The position numbers were made by a program, and so were the translations under genes. The notes beneath the pieces are model-generated. The model ran no database searches. It worked only from the letters and a program-made list of their open reading frames with translations, and was not told the origin of the DNA. A stretch of 64,000 bases of DNA, taken from NCBI RefSeq assembly GCF_032884065.1, contig NC_088880.1, positions 23,305,715 to 23,369,714 on the forward strand. The letters run 5' to 3'. The DNA is from Artemia franciscana. Taxonomy: Eukaryota > Arthropoda > Branchiopoda > Anostraca > Artemiidae. Positions 22,280-34,831 of the stretch are shown in pieces (the first letter of the stretch is position 1; every line of letters begins with the position of its first letter).

Positions 22280-23430
22280 GAGAAATTAAATAAAGAAAAA
22301 CAAGTTTTTCAACTGAAAGTAAGGAGTTACATTAAAATTTAAAACGAATAAAATTTATTATGTATATGAGGGGGTTCGTCCCCTCCTCAATACCTCACTC
22401 TTTACGGTAAAGTATTTTTTGGCAATTTCAAAAGAGCTATCTATTCTAATTAAAAGGCCTTTATGATTCAAAGGTCATTCTTAAAGAATTTGAACAAAAT
22501 TCGAACTTCTGTGTAAAGAGCGAGGTATTGACAAGGGGTGAACCCCGTCATATACGCAATAAAAATATACAAATATAAAACTTTGTTGCGTAAGTTAATT
22601 TGTAAGTTACGCATAATTATTATTAATAAAAAATGTTCGCAAAATAAAATTAAAAGTTCTAGTGGACTTTTTAAGTAACCGAAAGAATTGAAGGTCAACT
22701 AGGCCCCCGTCCCTTTTTCTCAAAATCGTCCGATCAAAACTTTGAGAAATCCATTTAGCCAAAAAAAGTAAAATTAATATGCAAATTTCGTACTAACTAT
22801 TCATTTACAGTGAGCCAAAATCAAAACCTGTATTTATTTAAAACATTCGGAAATTAGATTAAAAAAAAAACAAGTTTTTTCAACTGAAAGTGAGGAGCAA
22901 CATTAAAACTTAGAACGAACAGAAATTATTACGTATATGAGGGATTTCGTTCCCTCCTCAATACCTCTTTCTTTGTGCTAAAGTATTTTTAGTAATTTCA
23001 ACAGATCTATTTATTCCAATTAACTGGCCTTTGTGATTCAGGGGGTCATTCTTAAGGAATTGGAACAAAATAAAACTTTAGTGAATAGAGCAAGGTATTG
23101 ACTAGGTGGAGAACACCCTCATATACGTAATAAAAACATAGGAATATAGAAGTTCACCACATAAGTTTATTTGTAAGTTACTTACATTTAATAATAATCA
23201 AAACGTTCGTAAATAAAATGATATTTTCTAGTGGCTTATTTAAGTGACCAAAAAGATTGGAGTACAATTAGGCTCCCTCCCCCGCACATTTTTTTCTATA
23301 ACCCTTCCGATCAAAACTTTGATAAAGCTATTTAGCCAAAAAAAAGTAAGATTAATATCAAATTCTGTTTTAATTATTCATATACGTTGAGCAAAAATCA
23401 TAACCTGCATTAATTCGAAAACATTCAGAA
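22280..23430 (+). repeat. Family B, two tandem ~573-bp units
   Basis: The marker AACTGAAAG recurs at 22,311, 22,882 and 23,457. Each unit starts ACAAGTTTTTTCAACTGAAAG, has GAACAGAAATTATTACGTATATGAGGG and a palindromic pair around CCTCGCTCTTTACGCTAAAG, and ends in TGCATTAATTCAAAAACxTTCAGAAATTAAATAA. No coding potential. Confidence 0.8.
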
Positions 23431-23722
23431 ATTAAATAAAAAACAAGTTTTCTTTTAACTGAAAGTAAGGAGCGATATTAAAACTTAAAACGAACAGAAA
23501 TTGTTCCGTATAGAAAAGGGGCTGTCCCCTCCTCAACCCCCCGCTCTTCACGCTAAAGTTTGACTTTATCACAACTGTACTTTTTTAAAACAGTAAAAAA
23601 TTGTTGCGTAGAGAGCGGGGGGTTGAGGAGGGGACAGCCCCTTCCATGCATGGAATAATTTCTGTTCGTTTTAAGTTTGAATGTTGCTCCTTACTTTTGA
23701 AAAAATACTTTTTTTATTTAAT
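23431..23722. repeat. Family B terminal hairpin (palindrome ~290 bp)
   Basis: The left arm, from ATTAAATAAAAAACAAG through AACTGAAAGTAAGGAGC to CCCGCTCTTCACGCTAAAG, is answered by the right arm from GAGAGCGGGGGGTTGAGGAG to GCTCCTTACTTTTG and TTTATTTAATT. Arms are about 120-130 bp around a short unpaired centre. Confidence 0.85.
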
Positions 23723-26564
23723 TAACTTAAGAAGGTTTAGCGATATTACTTAGGTAAGAAGAGCATTACGTTTTTAGTAAACCCACCAAGTGGTGGGCTC
23801 TGCTGGAATTTTGGGAAGGACAGATTTGGTTGACGAATTTTTGAAAAAAAGGGTGTTTTCGCCACATTAAGTGGACCAACTTAAATACTTTTTTGGCTTA
23901 AATTAAGATCATCTGACCGTACTTTTAATGTACGGTTTTTAGGTACGTAGGTAAGCTAAGTCAATCGTTAAGCAGATAATTCTTGCCCAATCTAATTGGT
24001 GAATAGTCTTTCATCTATTCTGGCTTTTTTTTTGATTCGGTGTTTGTTCTGCTCTCTTCAAAGGTTAGTTTTTTCGTTTTTTTTCTTGAGCACTGAAAAC
24101 AGCTTGGCGGAGGTCCTTGTCGATATATTTACTTTTGTCATTTTCGCTTCTTTTCTGTCCACTTTCTGACATTATCCTCGTTTCCTCGGCTATTTAATTT
24201 TATTATTCATTTTTTGTCATTTTTATAAAAAAAGAAAAATATTGTCCCCCCCCCCTTGATAATGAAAATATTCCCCTTAAAATTTCATGCATTGACTCTA
24301 CTTACTTACTGTGAACAAACAGACAAAACACAATTTAATAGCTAAAAACAACAGTTCCAATACGATATATCGTATATACGATATATCGATATATTCCAAT
24401 ACGGTATATCACACGAAGTGGGATTGAAAACATTTTTGCAAATGTTTTTCCAAAAAATTTTGAAGTCCATGGTTAACACCTTTAATAGTTCAACACTGCG
24501 TATGAACTATTAGGGATTCAATTGCTGCATTTACCATTTTCAGAAAAGAATTATCTTAAATTAGCAGTTTTGTTTTTTGTAAATATTTAAACTCCTGGGT
24601 TAACTTGGCCACTTTTCTTTTTCATTTGAAGGTATTGTGTTTACATTTCTGTAACATTAATTCGTAAATATATTCAAATCTGGAGTATCTACTCTGACAG
24701 CCTTGTCATGCTTTCGTTTGTCCCCACAATCTAGAAATTCCTAAAGGAAAAGAAGTCCGTTTCAATGAATCGAATTAGAACTTGCCCTAAATGTGACAAA
24801 CCTGGTCAGCCAATCTTGGCTTTGTAGATTTAATCACTCCAAGATTGCTGTCACGTTTCTTAAGTTAGTATTCTCCCAACTGGAAAATTCTGGAAGTGCT
24901 TCTGAGAACTTAGAAACACTGACAATGTTGTTAGATGTTTAATGTATTACCATGAGTACAGATTAAGAAATTAAGTAGGGCTAATTATTGTCTCGACAGT
25001 AAGATCCAGAAATGAATCTTAAATATTTTGGGTAAGAAATTGACATTTTTGTGAAAGAAATTTTTTAATATCATGATCTTCAACAGCGTTACATGCCTTA
25101 ACACTGTGTCCCAGAAGCTCTAAAAATCGTGCCTTTTCTGTCAAAACTATATCAGTAGTAACAACACGTAAACCTCAAAATGACCCCTAAAAGCTACCAT
25201 TTATTTTCCAAGTCTTTCAACAAAGTTGTAATTTCTTCAATCGAAACACCTCAAACCCTTTTCGTCCACCCGGTTTTTCTATAAAAAATGATTTTTCTAG
25301 GTTTTTGATTTTGTAACCTGAATTACAAAATGAAACAACTGCAACAAAATATAAATCTAACTATCATATTTTTGTCATTATTGGCTTTGCTGGGGTCATC
25401 TAACAACTCAAAAGGTTGTTGAAACACGGAGAGTTGCTCAATTTATGGAATATTAAAAGTTATAGCGGGCTTTTTAAGGGGCTAAAACCAGTCTAATGGC
25501 GACTGAAAAGATGTCTCACGGGAAGACATTATATGGTCAGCCCAAGTGGCAAGGGCTTCAAATTCTTACAAAAAGCCCATTGAAATTAACATAGTTAATC
25601 ATAGACTAATCTGTATTATTGAAGGATCCAAAATGAAGTCCTTTGGCCAGTGCCTCTTCAATTCGCCAATCCCCCAATTGATAAATATAAATATATTGCA
25701 CCCGGCACGAACACATAGCTTTTTTTATGTTGGGGGGGGGGGTAAAAAAAATAATGTATTGGAGAATTTGATTAAAACGCATTAAAAAATTCGTTAAAAT
25801 TAAGTAGTTTTAGGTTGTAGATATGGAACCTTCCCCCTTTATGTGGGCGTCCCTGCTTGAATCCATTTCAATTTGTAATTAGTCTGGAACGATTTCTGGT
25901 ATTTATTTGATGATTTCCTAAATGGTCCTACATGATGTGATTTTAATCTAGGTAATGTCCTTTAAAATATATATTTTCAGGGCTCCTATTTTGACGCCTT
26001 ATTCTTCTTCCGTATTTAAACTCATGCAAGAACCGTATCCGTGAGATTGAGTAGCATTACCAATATGACACGTCAAATTGCTTTGCTTTGCTTATTACTT
26101 CAGCTCTTTAAAAAAAAAAAATCTCATTTCACTCCAAAGTGGCTTTCAAGGACAGACAGGAGGCATGCCTCACAGTTACCTAACTGAAAAAATTTTACAA
26201 CTAATAAATTTGGTACTTGTACTCGTATGTCTTCTTATTCTTCGAAAAATATTTTCAAAAATGTTGAGTATTAAGGGGATCTTCACAAAAGAAATTAAAA
26301 AGGATTAAAAACAACATATCAAATTATCATCTTCTGACTATTAATCAATTTTAATCCCATGATTGTCTAATGAACAAATTTAAAGTCTGAATAAATTGGA
26401 TGTTTAAGAAACATGGCAACACTGCCTTTGAACACAAATCATCATCATAATGTCACATCTAGTTCCAACCCCCCCCCCTTCCCCCAAAGTAGGATAGGCC
26501 AGTTATCTATATTATATTCTTTATATATTCTAGACATCTGTGTTGTCAACTCTTTGTCTGTGTT
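23723..26564. other. Gene-free AT-rich stretch
   Basis: Contains a C-run at 24,246-24,255 and a small ATACGATATATCGTAT palindrome cluster at 24,361-24,412. No coding frame with a recognisable domain. The frame at 25,546-25,785 runs through a G-run and is not convincing. Confidence 0.5.
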
Positions 26565-27125
26565 CTGATTAGGGTTGACAAATGGACACATTTTATGTCA
26601 AAATGACACATTCCCATGTGCCGGGACACAGTGACATAAAAGGGCGAAAAAACGACACATTTCAGAAATTTGGGACATAAAGAGCACAGCAGGGACACCT
26701 TTTGCAGATTTGTGACATGAAACGAAACATTTCCCAACTGGATATATGTATTGGTAAAAAAAATTTTTAACTTTTCACCAAAGTACTGGTTTTTTGTGTT
26801 TTTATTTTTTATTTTATTTTGAGCATCTAAGTCTTATAAAGGATTAAAGGTTTTGTTGGTAAACAATTTTCTCAATAGTAAAGGATTTAGATGTTTATAT
26901 AAGTTTTGTGCTTTCACACCAAGTCGTTTTTGTATGAATGTTCTATAGGTATTTTTTCTTAGTATTAAAAATATTTGATGTTAACTGACCGCTTTGAAAG
27001 GGCTTACTAAGCATCTTTTGGTCAATAATACAACTGGTAAAAAAACCTCTAGTTTTTGAGATTTGAATATGGACACATTTTTGAAGCTCAGCACATTTAT
27101 GGACCAAAAGTTGGCAACCCTCGCA
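26565..27125 (+). repeat. Family C interspersed repeat (plus)
   Basis: Shares with the reverse complement of 56,958-57,370 the GGACACATTT, GGGACATAxA, AAATTTGTGACAT-type segments and the region around GGGCTTACTAAGCATCTTTTGG. Related scraps lie at 44,750-44,860 and 55,195-55,305. Non-coding. Confidence 0.6.
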
Positions 27126-28054
27126 CTAACCATTCGATCATTTCCAAATAATTCAAAGAGAACTTTTCTTTACCTTGTAATAGTATTTCCTGTACATTTT
27201 GCTTAAAAGTAATCAAAAACCTGTGTCGGAATGAAATATTAGTTTGTCACCATTTCGCATCTAATAGAACAAAAATTGTACGGGACACTGAAGCAAACAA
27301 ACTTGACTAATTGTTTATGCAATAAATTATACATCATTTTCATCAATTGATTCGTCAAAAATATTTCAACCATCTCTTTCTCTTCGTGAATAATGCGTGT
27401 TGAACAGATACTAGGGTAAGTATGGCATTTTGATTGGTGAAGATAAATTATGAAATGGCTGAGCAGCCACCGCCGGTTTTGACGTGAAACTAATGAAGAC
27501 ATAACATAATTTCCTAGAAAGGATTGTCGAGGGAGAAATAGAATGAGTGATTTGCAGTATTAAAATGAAGATTAATTAAGTGTTCTGCCAAAACACAAAA
27601 TGTTAATATATCATTCTTTATATAAATAAAATGAAATCCAGGAAACATGCAGTTCAAAGAAGAGGGTTTTGTTCCTTTTAAAAAGTAAATGAAAAAGTTA
27701 TTTCTTTTTTAAAGAAAGATATTATTTCTGATTAGAATAATATTTCTTTTACGCTAAGCCTTATTATTACTGTCTCCATTATCGTTTTTATTCCTATTAC
27801 TAAAATTCCTTTCTCTTATTACTGTACAGATTTTGAAATGGTGGGATTTTGCAGTCAGATATTTTCTGAAAGATTTATGTTTCTAGTCCCTAACCAAATG
27901 TGATGGGGTTAATGTACCCCTCTGAAAATCAAAATACTTTTGTGTGTTCTCATCTTGCCCCGCACCCCCCTCAGCATTTCCTGGAAGTGCTTGCAAGTGA
28001 AAGTACTCGCAGTCTCAATTTGTCGGAATCCCAGTTGAAGCCACAGTAGCAGCA
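27126..28054. other. Gene-free stretch
   Basis: AT-rich. The minus-strand frame 27,239-27,502 shows no domain. Nothing else identifiable. Confidence 0.5.
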
Positions 28055-29430
28055 GTGGTGGCCCTAAAAAACTTCAAACTGGTGTCCTTAGCTATTCCTA
28101 AGAATTTCAGATTGACACTTTTCATAGCTTGGATGCAAACACAGTTTTTTGATTTAGTTCACCATCCCCCTCAACATTTCCTGAAGTTTCACCTTAACGC
28201 TCGTAGTTTTTTCCGACAAACCCAGGATAAAAATTCCAAATAATAATCCCTCTTTCCAAATAATAAATACTGCATGTACACAAAGGGGAAATCGTATATT
28301 TTGCAACCCTTGCTCTTGGGGTTGTGGAGGGTTTGGAATCACTAGATTCAGTTATTGAACCTTTAAACTAATTTCAACAAATTTTTTTCAAAATTTCTAT
28401 CATTGTTGGGGAGGGGGTCTCTAAATAGGCCAAATAGAGAGGAGCTGACTGCTCTCCAATCCCTTTCAAAAATCCCCCCTGAACGTGTCCTGAAAGTTTC
28501 AAACTAATGTTTGCAGCTGTCCCTGGAGTATTGCTGTTACACTCTTTTGACAAACAATAAGCGCATAGTGGGCTTCGGGCTTCGATTTTGTTCAATATCC
28601 TCCTCAACTTTTCCTGAAAGTGCTCGCAAGAAAAAGTAGTCACAGTGGCAAGCAGTTGCATTCAGAGTCACGGTAAGTCGTAGTCAGAAGCCGCAGTCAC
28701 AAGATGCAAGTAGTTGCAGTCGAAATTAGTCGCAGTTGCACCCACAGTATGGAAAAATGGTGGTGGCTGGAAAAAGCTTCAAGTTAATACCCTTCCTCGT
28801 TCCTAAGATATTGCATATACGCCTTTTTGATAACCTGGATGCACATAGTGTTTTCTTATTTACTTTAGCATACCCCTCAATGTTCCCTGAAAGCTCGCCT
28901 CAATACCCTTTGCCTTTTCAGACACACCAAGGATCAGATAGTGTACCCTTTCTCAATGATAGATCCTGCTTATTAAAAATTGGCAAATAGCCCAATTTAC
29001 ATTCCATGCCCCAAGGGCTGTGGGGGGTAAGGCGACCTTTTGACAATTTTGAACAAAATGGCTTCTCAACATTTCTGTCAATGTTGAGGGGGTGAGGCAT
29101 CTAAAAAGGGTGATGGGGCTGGGGTTGTCTTCCGACTGCATTTCAACATCCCCCTCGACATGTCCTGAAAGTTTTAACCTAATACCCTTAACTGTTCATT
29201 AGACATTGATGATAGTCCCTTTTTACAACCACTCTGAATATACTATGGTCTGATCTTTATTGACACTCCCCTAAACACCTTCTGAAAATGTTGGTTGAAT
29301 ATTTTGAACAAAATGGCTATCTTAAAGCTTTGGTTGGATGTCTTAGAGGGTACGGGGGACTGGGTAGCCAAAAAAAGGAAAGAAGGGAGCTGGTTGCCCT
29401 CCAATTACTTCTGACCAAAACTTTCGGACA
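28055..29430 (-). repeat. ~117-bp satellite, minus-oriented and degenerate
   Basis: On the minus strand units read CAGGAAATGTTGAGGGGGAT-GxTGAACTAAATCAAA and AGGAATAGCTAAGGACACCAG, the same unit as the plus array that follows. Recognisable units lie around 28,060-28,200, 28,480-28,620, 28,770-28,890 and 29,140-29,290. Divergence is higher than in the plus array. Confidence 0.6.
28635..28745 (+). repeat. AGTYGCAGTTGCA-type minisatellite
   Basis: Short imperfect repeats of CAGTTGCA, AGTCGTAGTCAG, AGCCGCAGTCAC and AGTCGCAGTTGCA inside the satellite block. Confidence 0.6.
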
Positions 29431-29439
29431 ATTTTGAGG

Positions 29440-30660
29440 GAGATGTTGAGCTAAGTCAAAACACACCTTGTCCATGAAGGTTATCAAAAGATCGTATGTG
29501 CAATATCTCAGAAACGACTGAGTAAATTAAGTTGAAAATTTCAGGCCATGTTTTTTGGGGGGAGGGGGGATTTTGAACTGACCAAAAGACACTTTGTAAA
29601 TTCAGGTTTTCAAAAGGTAAAAAAAAGGGTTTTCAAAAGTATCTGTAATATCTTTAAAATGGTTAAGGATGTTAAGTTGACACCCCCACATCATGTTGAG
29701 GGGGATGTGAAACTAGATCAAAAGGGGTTATGTTCATCCAAGTTCTCAAAAGTGTTTATTGGCAATATCCAATGAACAGCTAATAATTTTAAGTCGAAAC
29801 TTTCAGAGCATGTTGAGGAGGATGTTAAAATAAAGCAAAAGGTAGTATGTGCATCTTCGTTGTCAAAAAGCGCTACTGCAGCATCCGAAGAATGACAAAG
29901 GACAGCTTTCGGTGCAACAGTTGAACTAAATCAAATGACACAATACGCATCTTCGTTTTGGCAACGGCGTATCTGCAATTTTCCATAAACATCTAAGGGT
30001 ATTAAGCTGAAGCTCCCGGGGCGTGTTAATTTAAATCAAAGGAATAAATCAACTAATTCCAAGGATTTAGTTAAATTAAACTAAATTCAGGTTGTCAAAA
30101 AGACATAAGTGTAATACCTCTGAAGCGGCTAAAGGTATCAAGTCGAAGCTTTCAGGGAATCGTAAGGAGGATCTTAAATTGTGTCAACAGACATTATGTG
30201 CATCTAAGTGGGCAAAAGGGTTTATCTTCAATATCTTAGGGGGGTAAGTTCTTTCAGCTGAAATTTCAAGGTAATGCTGCAAGGCTGGAGTGGGGGGAAA
30301 CTACGTAATAAGACATTACGTGTATCAAGGTTGTCAAAAGGACGTACCTACAATATCTCTAGAACGGTTTAGGGTATTAAGTTGAAATTGGTGTGAAACT
30401 CCAACAGGAATGTTGAACAAATATAAGACTTTAAGGGCAAAATGGTTGTCAAAATGGGATATATGCAGTATCTTAGGATTGTCTCAGGGTGTCATGTTGA
30501 AACTTTCAGGGAATGTCTAGGGGGATGTTGAACTGGGTCAAACGACACTAGGTGTATAATGTTTGTCAAATTGGCATATTTGCAATATTTCAGAAGAAGC
30601 TAAAGGTATTACGTTGAAACTTTCGATAGAAATTTAGGGGTATGTTAAACTATATCCAAA
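29440..30660 (+). repeat. ~117-bp satellite, plus-oriented, about ten units
   Basis: Each unit has TGTTGAACTAxxTCAAAxGACA, GTGCATCxAxGTTGTCAAAA, GCAATATCT and TATTAAGTTGAAACTTTCAGG-like segments and ends at GTTGAGGGGGA. Unit starts fall near 29,455, 29,572, 29,706, 29,823, 29,921, 30,040, 30,172, 30,300, 30,418, 30,525 and 30,645. Frames here (for example 29,548-29,775) are chance products of the repeat. Confidence 0.8.
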
Positions 30661-31067
30661 TTTACAGGAACTTTAGGTATTCTGCTGTGTCACATCCTCT
30701 TATATAAGCCATTCCCAATTTTAAATTTTTCGGTAAAAAAAAAGAAGAACTGAATCATTAAATAGCAGCATTAAACACTGTGATCTTACTGTTTTTACGA
30801 GTTTCACCGATACTTCAGCGATTTAACGATGATTTTATAGAAGTCCCGATCATTGCTTCTAAATTAGTCCCTAAATATGACCAGTTAGTCCAAAGAGTAT
30901 CTTGGAATATTTTTTTTTAGCTTTGTAATCGTTTTTCTGGCAGGAACTGAAACCAGACACTTATTACTACGCTAATTTAACAACTGCTCAAAATAATTAC
31001 CAAAATACCAAAAGTGTTGCCAAACGATATCATATATAGCGTCAAAGTTTTTTTTTTCGACACTAGC

Positions 31068-31635
31068 GCCAGTTCTCTCTCTTGTATGTTAGCATTACTC
31101 TTTGAGCGAGTCGCTAAAATCTGTTCTCAAATATAAACTCAGGAACCTATGATTCTTTTCATCTTTTTTTATATGCATAATTTATTAATGTATAATTAAA
31201 ATTATGTATAATTTATCCAGTTTCAAAACTAACAAAGTACAATACGAATTTTTGCATAAAAATCAAGTTATTTCCTCATGGCAGATTGATGGCAGAACGT
31301 GAACAATCAGAGCAGAACAGAACATTCGTATTTGCAGCAACCAGGATATGGTAGTGATAAGTCCTTATGAAGCTTGCAAGATCCATTGCCAATGCCCACG
31401 ACACCACACCTAAAAATGTACGTTTTATTCTAGAAATATATTCCCTCAAAACAAGACAACAAATAGTGCATAGATTTATTGCTAGGAGCTAAATTCGATA
31501 AAATAGATTTTCAAAAAAGTTAAAGAACTGAAATCAGTGAGACCAAACTTGTCCCTTTATCTTTTTGTTTGTTTTTAAATTTCGATGGATCTCAAAAAAA
31601 GAATTTAAAATTAAACTTTCAGCCATAAACCATCA
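31068..31635 (+). repeat. Duplicated block copy 1, left part
   Basis: Begins GCGCCAGTTCTCTCTCTTGTA and is collinear with 39,950-40,505 up to ACTTTCxGCCATxAACCATCA. At that point LINE-3 sequence begins here but not in the second copy. Confidence 0.8.
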
Positions 31636-31639
31636 TTTT

Positions 31640-32462
31640 TCCTGGATCTATTCTTCGGACCCTGTATTTTTCACTCATTCAGCCATATTTAACTTACTGC
31701 AACTCGATATGGATGTCTACTTTCCAGTCTCTGCTCCATCCGATTAAAGTAATTCATCAAAAGGCTCGCCAGTTAGTTAACGAATTTAATAAAAGTCATC
31801 GAAAAGTGCTTTTGAATACTTATGCACTCTATGTCGTCTCTTGCTTTTTAATGATTTTCAAGAATCTTCATGATGAACTGCTTCTCATAACTCAAGGAGC
31901 TCTCATAATCTACGCAATAAAGATCATCTACTATTACCTCAAACTAAGACTGTCAGATCAGATTTTAGTCCCCGAATAGCATGTAGTAAAGTATGGAACA
32001 GTCTCCCTGATAATGTCCGTAGCATTCATCCGTTTGATGCCTTTAAAACCCAACTAAAAATATTTTTGGTTGATAAATATAATGGGGAATAAATTTGTGA
32101 AAAAATTATTTTTGAATTGTTTTGAATTAATATTGTTATATCTTTAATAATATGATGAATAATGAGGGTAGGGCGACATCCCTAGATGCTAGGCTTGAGC
32201 ACGTTTATTTATTTAATTTTAATTGTTGTGATGGTGGGAGATGGTGTGGACTTGGATTTGAATTTCGAGGACGAAGTGGTAAGTAAAAAAAAACACAAAA
32301 TTATTTAATTGGATTTCTCGTTTTTTTTTGTAAGAAGAGACTCTTTATTTGGTATTTATTTTTGTTTTAACCCCTATGTAACGGGCCACGGAGCCTTGTA
32401 GGGTAGAAAGTTATTGTTGTCCATTTATTTTGATGGTAATAAACTGAACTGAAGAAGAAGAG
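31640..32462 (+). pseudogene. LINE-3 (CR1/L2-like) 3' fragment
   Basis: C-terminal part of a non-LTR RT protein in broken frames: KVIHQKARQLV and MIFKNLHDELL in one frame, then from 31,886 to the stop at 32,090-32,092 a frame with HNSRSSHNLRNKD, VWNSLPDNVRS and FKTQLKIFL. The order H-N-x-R ... WNSLP ... FKxxLKxFL is typical of CR1/L2/Jockey-type ORF2 ends. A 3' UTR follows and ends with AATAAACTGAACTGAAGAAGAAG near 32,440-32,462. The sequence is absent from the matching place near 40,505. Confidence 0.75.
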
Positions 32463-33210
32463 CCATTTTTATCCGTTTCTATAATCATAACCAGGCAAAT
32501 TTCTTGCGAAAGTATCCTTAATTTATATTTTAAAATTCTTAGAATCCTTTTTAGAACAGAGAGCACAGGCAAGTAATATTTTAAATATTACTTACCCCTG
32601 AATGTGTTACTCATAGATTATTCAGCTTCATATTTGCTACAGAGTGTGGTTTCGGCTTACTTTTTTAAATTTTTCTTAAGACCGCTTTTTTCTTAGAAAT
32701 TTCAGAATTCAGATTCTTAGGCAATTATTTTATACTGACTATCAGATTAATTCAGAAATAGTAGCCAATTTTGTAATTTTAATTTAGAAATATTATCGTT
32801 CAACTGAAATAAGGAAGCCTCATACTTATATAAAAAGGATTCAAATTCAACTTGAGAGAACATTCATGCAAATAAGAAACAAATACATCTATCCAAGAAG
32901 TGGAAGAATGCGATGCTCTGGAAAAAAGATTGATTCAAGCTGTATTTGAAACTGTCCAGGTTGGTGAAGGACTTTTAGCTAGCTTTACTAAAAATTCAAG
33001 TAAGAAACCTTTGAAATAGATGATTTTTTTTAATAAATATTTTTTCATCCGTCTTTGAGGGGTGGCTGGATTTCAGTCACCATAGTATCTACCAAAAGCG
33101 GTTAACTGATCTCAAATCTCCTTAGTGGGAAGTAAAAAGTTTATATACACACCAAACGCCCACGCAAATGCACTCACTTAGGCTTGTTTTATGCTATGTT
33201 CACTGTTTTA
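32463..33210. other. Duplicated block, middle part, no gene
   Basis: 32,463-32,535 matches 40,540-40,615 (ATCATAACCAGGCAAATTT). 32,536-33,140 has no counterpart in copy 2. 33,147-33,210 matches 40,617-40,685 (CAAACGCCCACG). No coding frame supported. Confidence 0.55.
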
Positions 33211-33214
33211 AAAA

Positions 33215-33935
33215 TTAAATAAACAACAAGATTTTTTAAGTGAAAGTAAGGAGCAACATTACAACTTAAAACGAACAGAAATTATTATGTATATGAGGGG
33301 GAGTAGACCCTCCTCAATACATTGATCTTCACGCTAAAGTGTGTTAGTACTTTTAAATAAGCTTCTTAGTGTTCTAATTAAATGATCTTTATGATATAAG
33401 ATTCCTTCTTAAAGTATCGAGAGAAAAATTTGAAATTTAACGTTTCAATTCAATCAATTCAATTAAATTAATAAATTGATTGATTGAATTGAATTGAAAG
33501 AGCAAGCTATTACGAAGGCAGTTCCCCTCGCTTACTTTCAGTTGAAAAAACTTATTTTTTATTTAATTTCTTATGGTTTTTTAAATAATGTCGAGAAACC
33601 TGTCTCCTCCACTACGGAAAAATACGCCCCACCTCCTCTACAAAAAGGTCTTCGAGACAACTTGATCCCAGTGAAAATTTATCCCGGACAATTACCCTTA
33701 ACATCTACACGTGTAAAATGGAGTTGGCAAAGAGAAAAGAAGACAAATCTAAAACAATTTTGTATAGGAATTCTAGAAAATTCCCCTAGTGTAAAATTTC
33801 CCCTGAAAAATTCACTCCCAGGAACTTCTCTCCCTATGGAATTCTCCCCAGCAGATAATTCATCTCCCCCTAAACCTAAAAATGTTTGCGTAATTCTCGA
33901 CAACATTATCCGTAAACTACGGGCAAATCTCATAA
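33215..33935 (+). repeat. Family B start and C-rich repeat segment
   Basis: 33,215-33,400 is the start of family B (GTGAAAGTAAGGAGCAACATT, GAACAGAAATTATTATGTAT). 33,580-33,900 is a C-rich segment whose reverse complement recurs at 37,620-37,900. The 148-residue frame 33,494-33,940 comes from this repeat and is not taken as a gene. Confidence 0.65.
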
Positions 33936-34404
33936 CTTAAAGACCTTTCTCAAGGGGATGGGGGAGGGGCCATTTTATTTTCAAAGGCATTGTTATTGGA
34001 CATTTCAATTAGACTGAACAAAATAGCTATCTAAAAATTTTGATCGAACAGCTATGGGGAAAAGAGGGAACGGGAGGGGGCTAGCTGACTAAAATCTTTT
34101 AGGTCACTTAAGAAAGCCACTAGAACTTTCAATTTTCGTTCTAATGAGCCTTCTCCCGATATTCTAGGACCATTGGTTTGATACAACCACCCCTGAAAAT
34201 AAATAAACACGTATCTGTCATGTTTCTTCTGGCAAAAATACAAAAGTCTGCATTTTTGCAAATTAGAGCTTGAAACCTAGTAGTTCTCTGTAGGACTACT
34301 GATACGCTGATTACGCTGAATCAGATGGTGATTACGTTGATTACGCTAAACTTAAAGAATCTTACATATTTGGAATCAGCGTAATATGCCAATTCTTTTG
34401 ATAT
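33936..34404 (-). repeat. Family A fragment (minus)
   Basis: Reverse complement of the family A middle, close to 40,940-41,405. It contains TAGGACCATTGGTTTGATAC and a local expansion of GCTGATTACGCTGAATCxGATG. Confidence 0.75.
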
Positions 34405-34775
34405 ATTAAATGTAAAAAAGAGCAATTTTTTTAACTGAAAGTAAGTAGCAACATTAAAATTATTATTCCGAACAACTTTACTATTAAACAGAAATTATTC
34501 TATGTATGAAGGGTTGCCCCCTCGTTACTATCTTGCTCTTTACGCCAAATTTTGACTGTTATTCCCAATTTTTCAAGAACAGCTGTTGAGACCCAGGGGT
34601 CGTTTAATCAGAATAGAAAGCTTTTTAAAAGTGCTAACAGCTTTAAAGTAAAAGGCAAGGTATTGGAGAGGGGGTACCCTTTCATATACGGAATAATTTC
34701 TCTTCTTTTTGGGTTGTAATGTTGCTCTTTACTTTCAGCTTAGCAAAAACTTTTTTTTATTTAATAAATACAGGG
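34405..34775. repeat. Family B hairpin variant
   Basis: Arms ATTAAATGTAAAAAAGAGC ... TTGCTCTTTACGCC and AAAGGCAAGGTATTGG ... TTTACTTTCAG surround a centre. The left arm carries an extra ATTATTATTCCGAACAACTT segment seen also at 41,480 and, inverted, at 37,410. Confidence 0.75.
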
Positions 34776-34831
34776 TTAAAGTCCCTTCCAGAACATAAAA
34801 TTTCTGGTCAGATCCACAGCCGCAACTTGTA

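Noticed and set aside
24361-24412. ATACGATATATCGTAT palindrome cluster as a regulatory site
   Set aside because: Low-complexity AT-rich palindromes arise easily here, and there is no nearby gene.
29440-30660. CRISPR-like array
   Set aside because: Units are contiguous degenerate ~117-bp repeats without spacers in a eukaryotic context.
33494-33940. 148-residue plus-strand frame
   Set aside because: It lies in a C-rich interspersed repeat whose inverted copy at 37.6-37.9 kb does not keep the frame. No domain.
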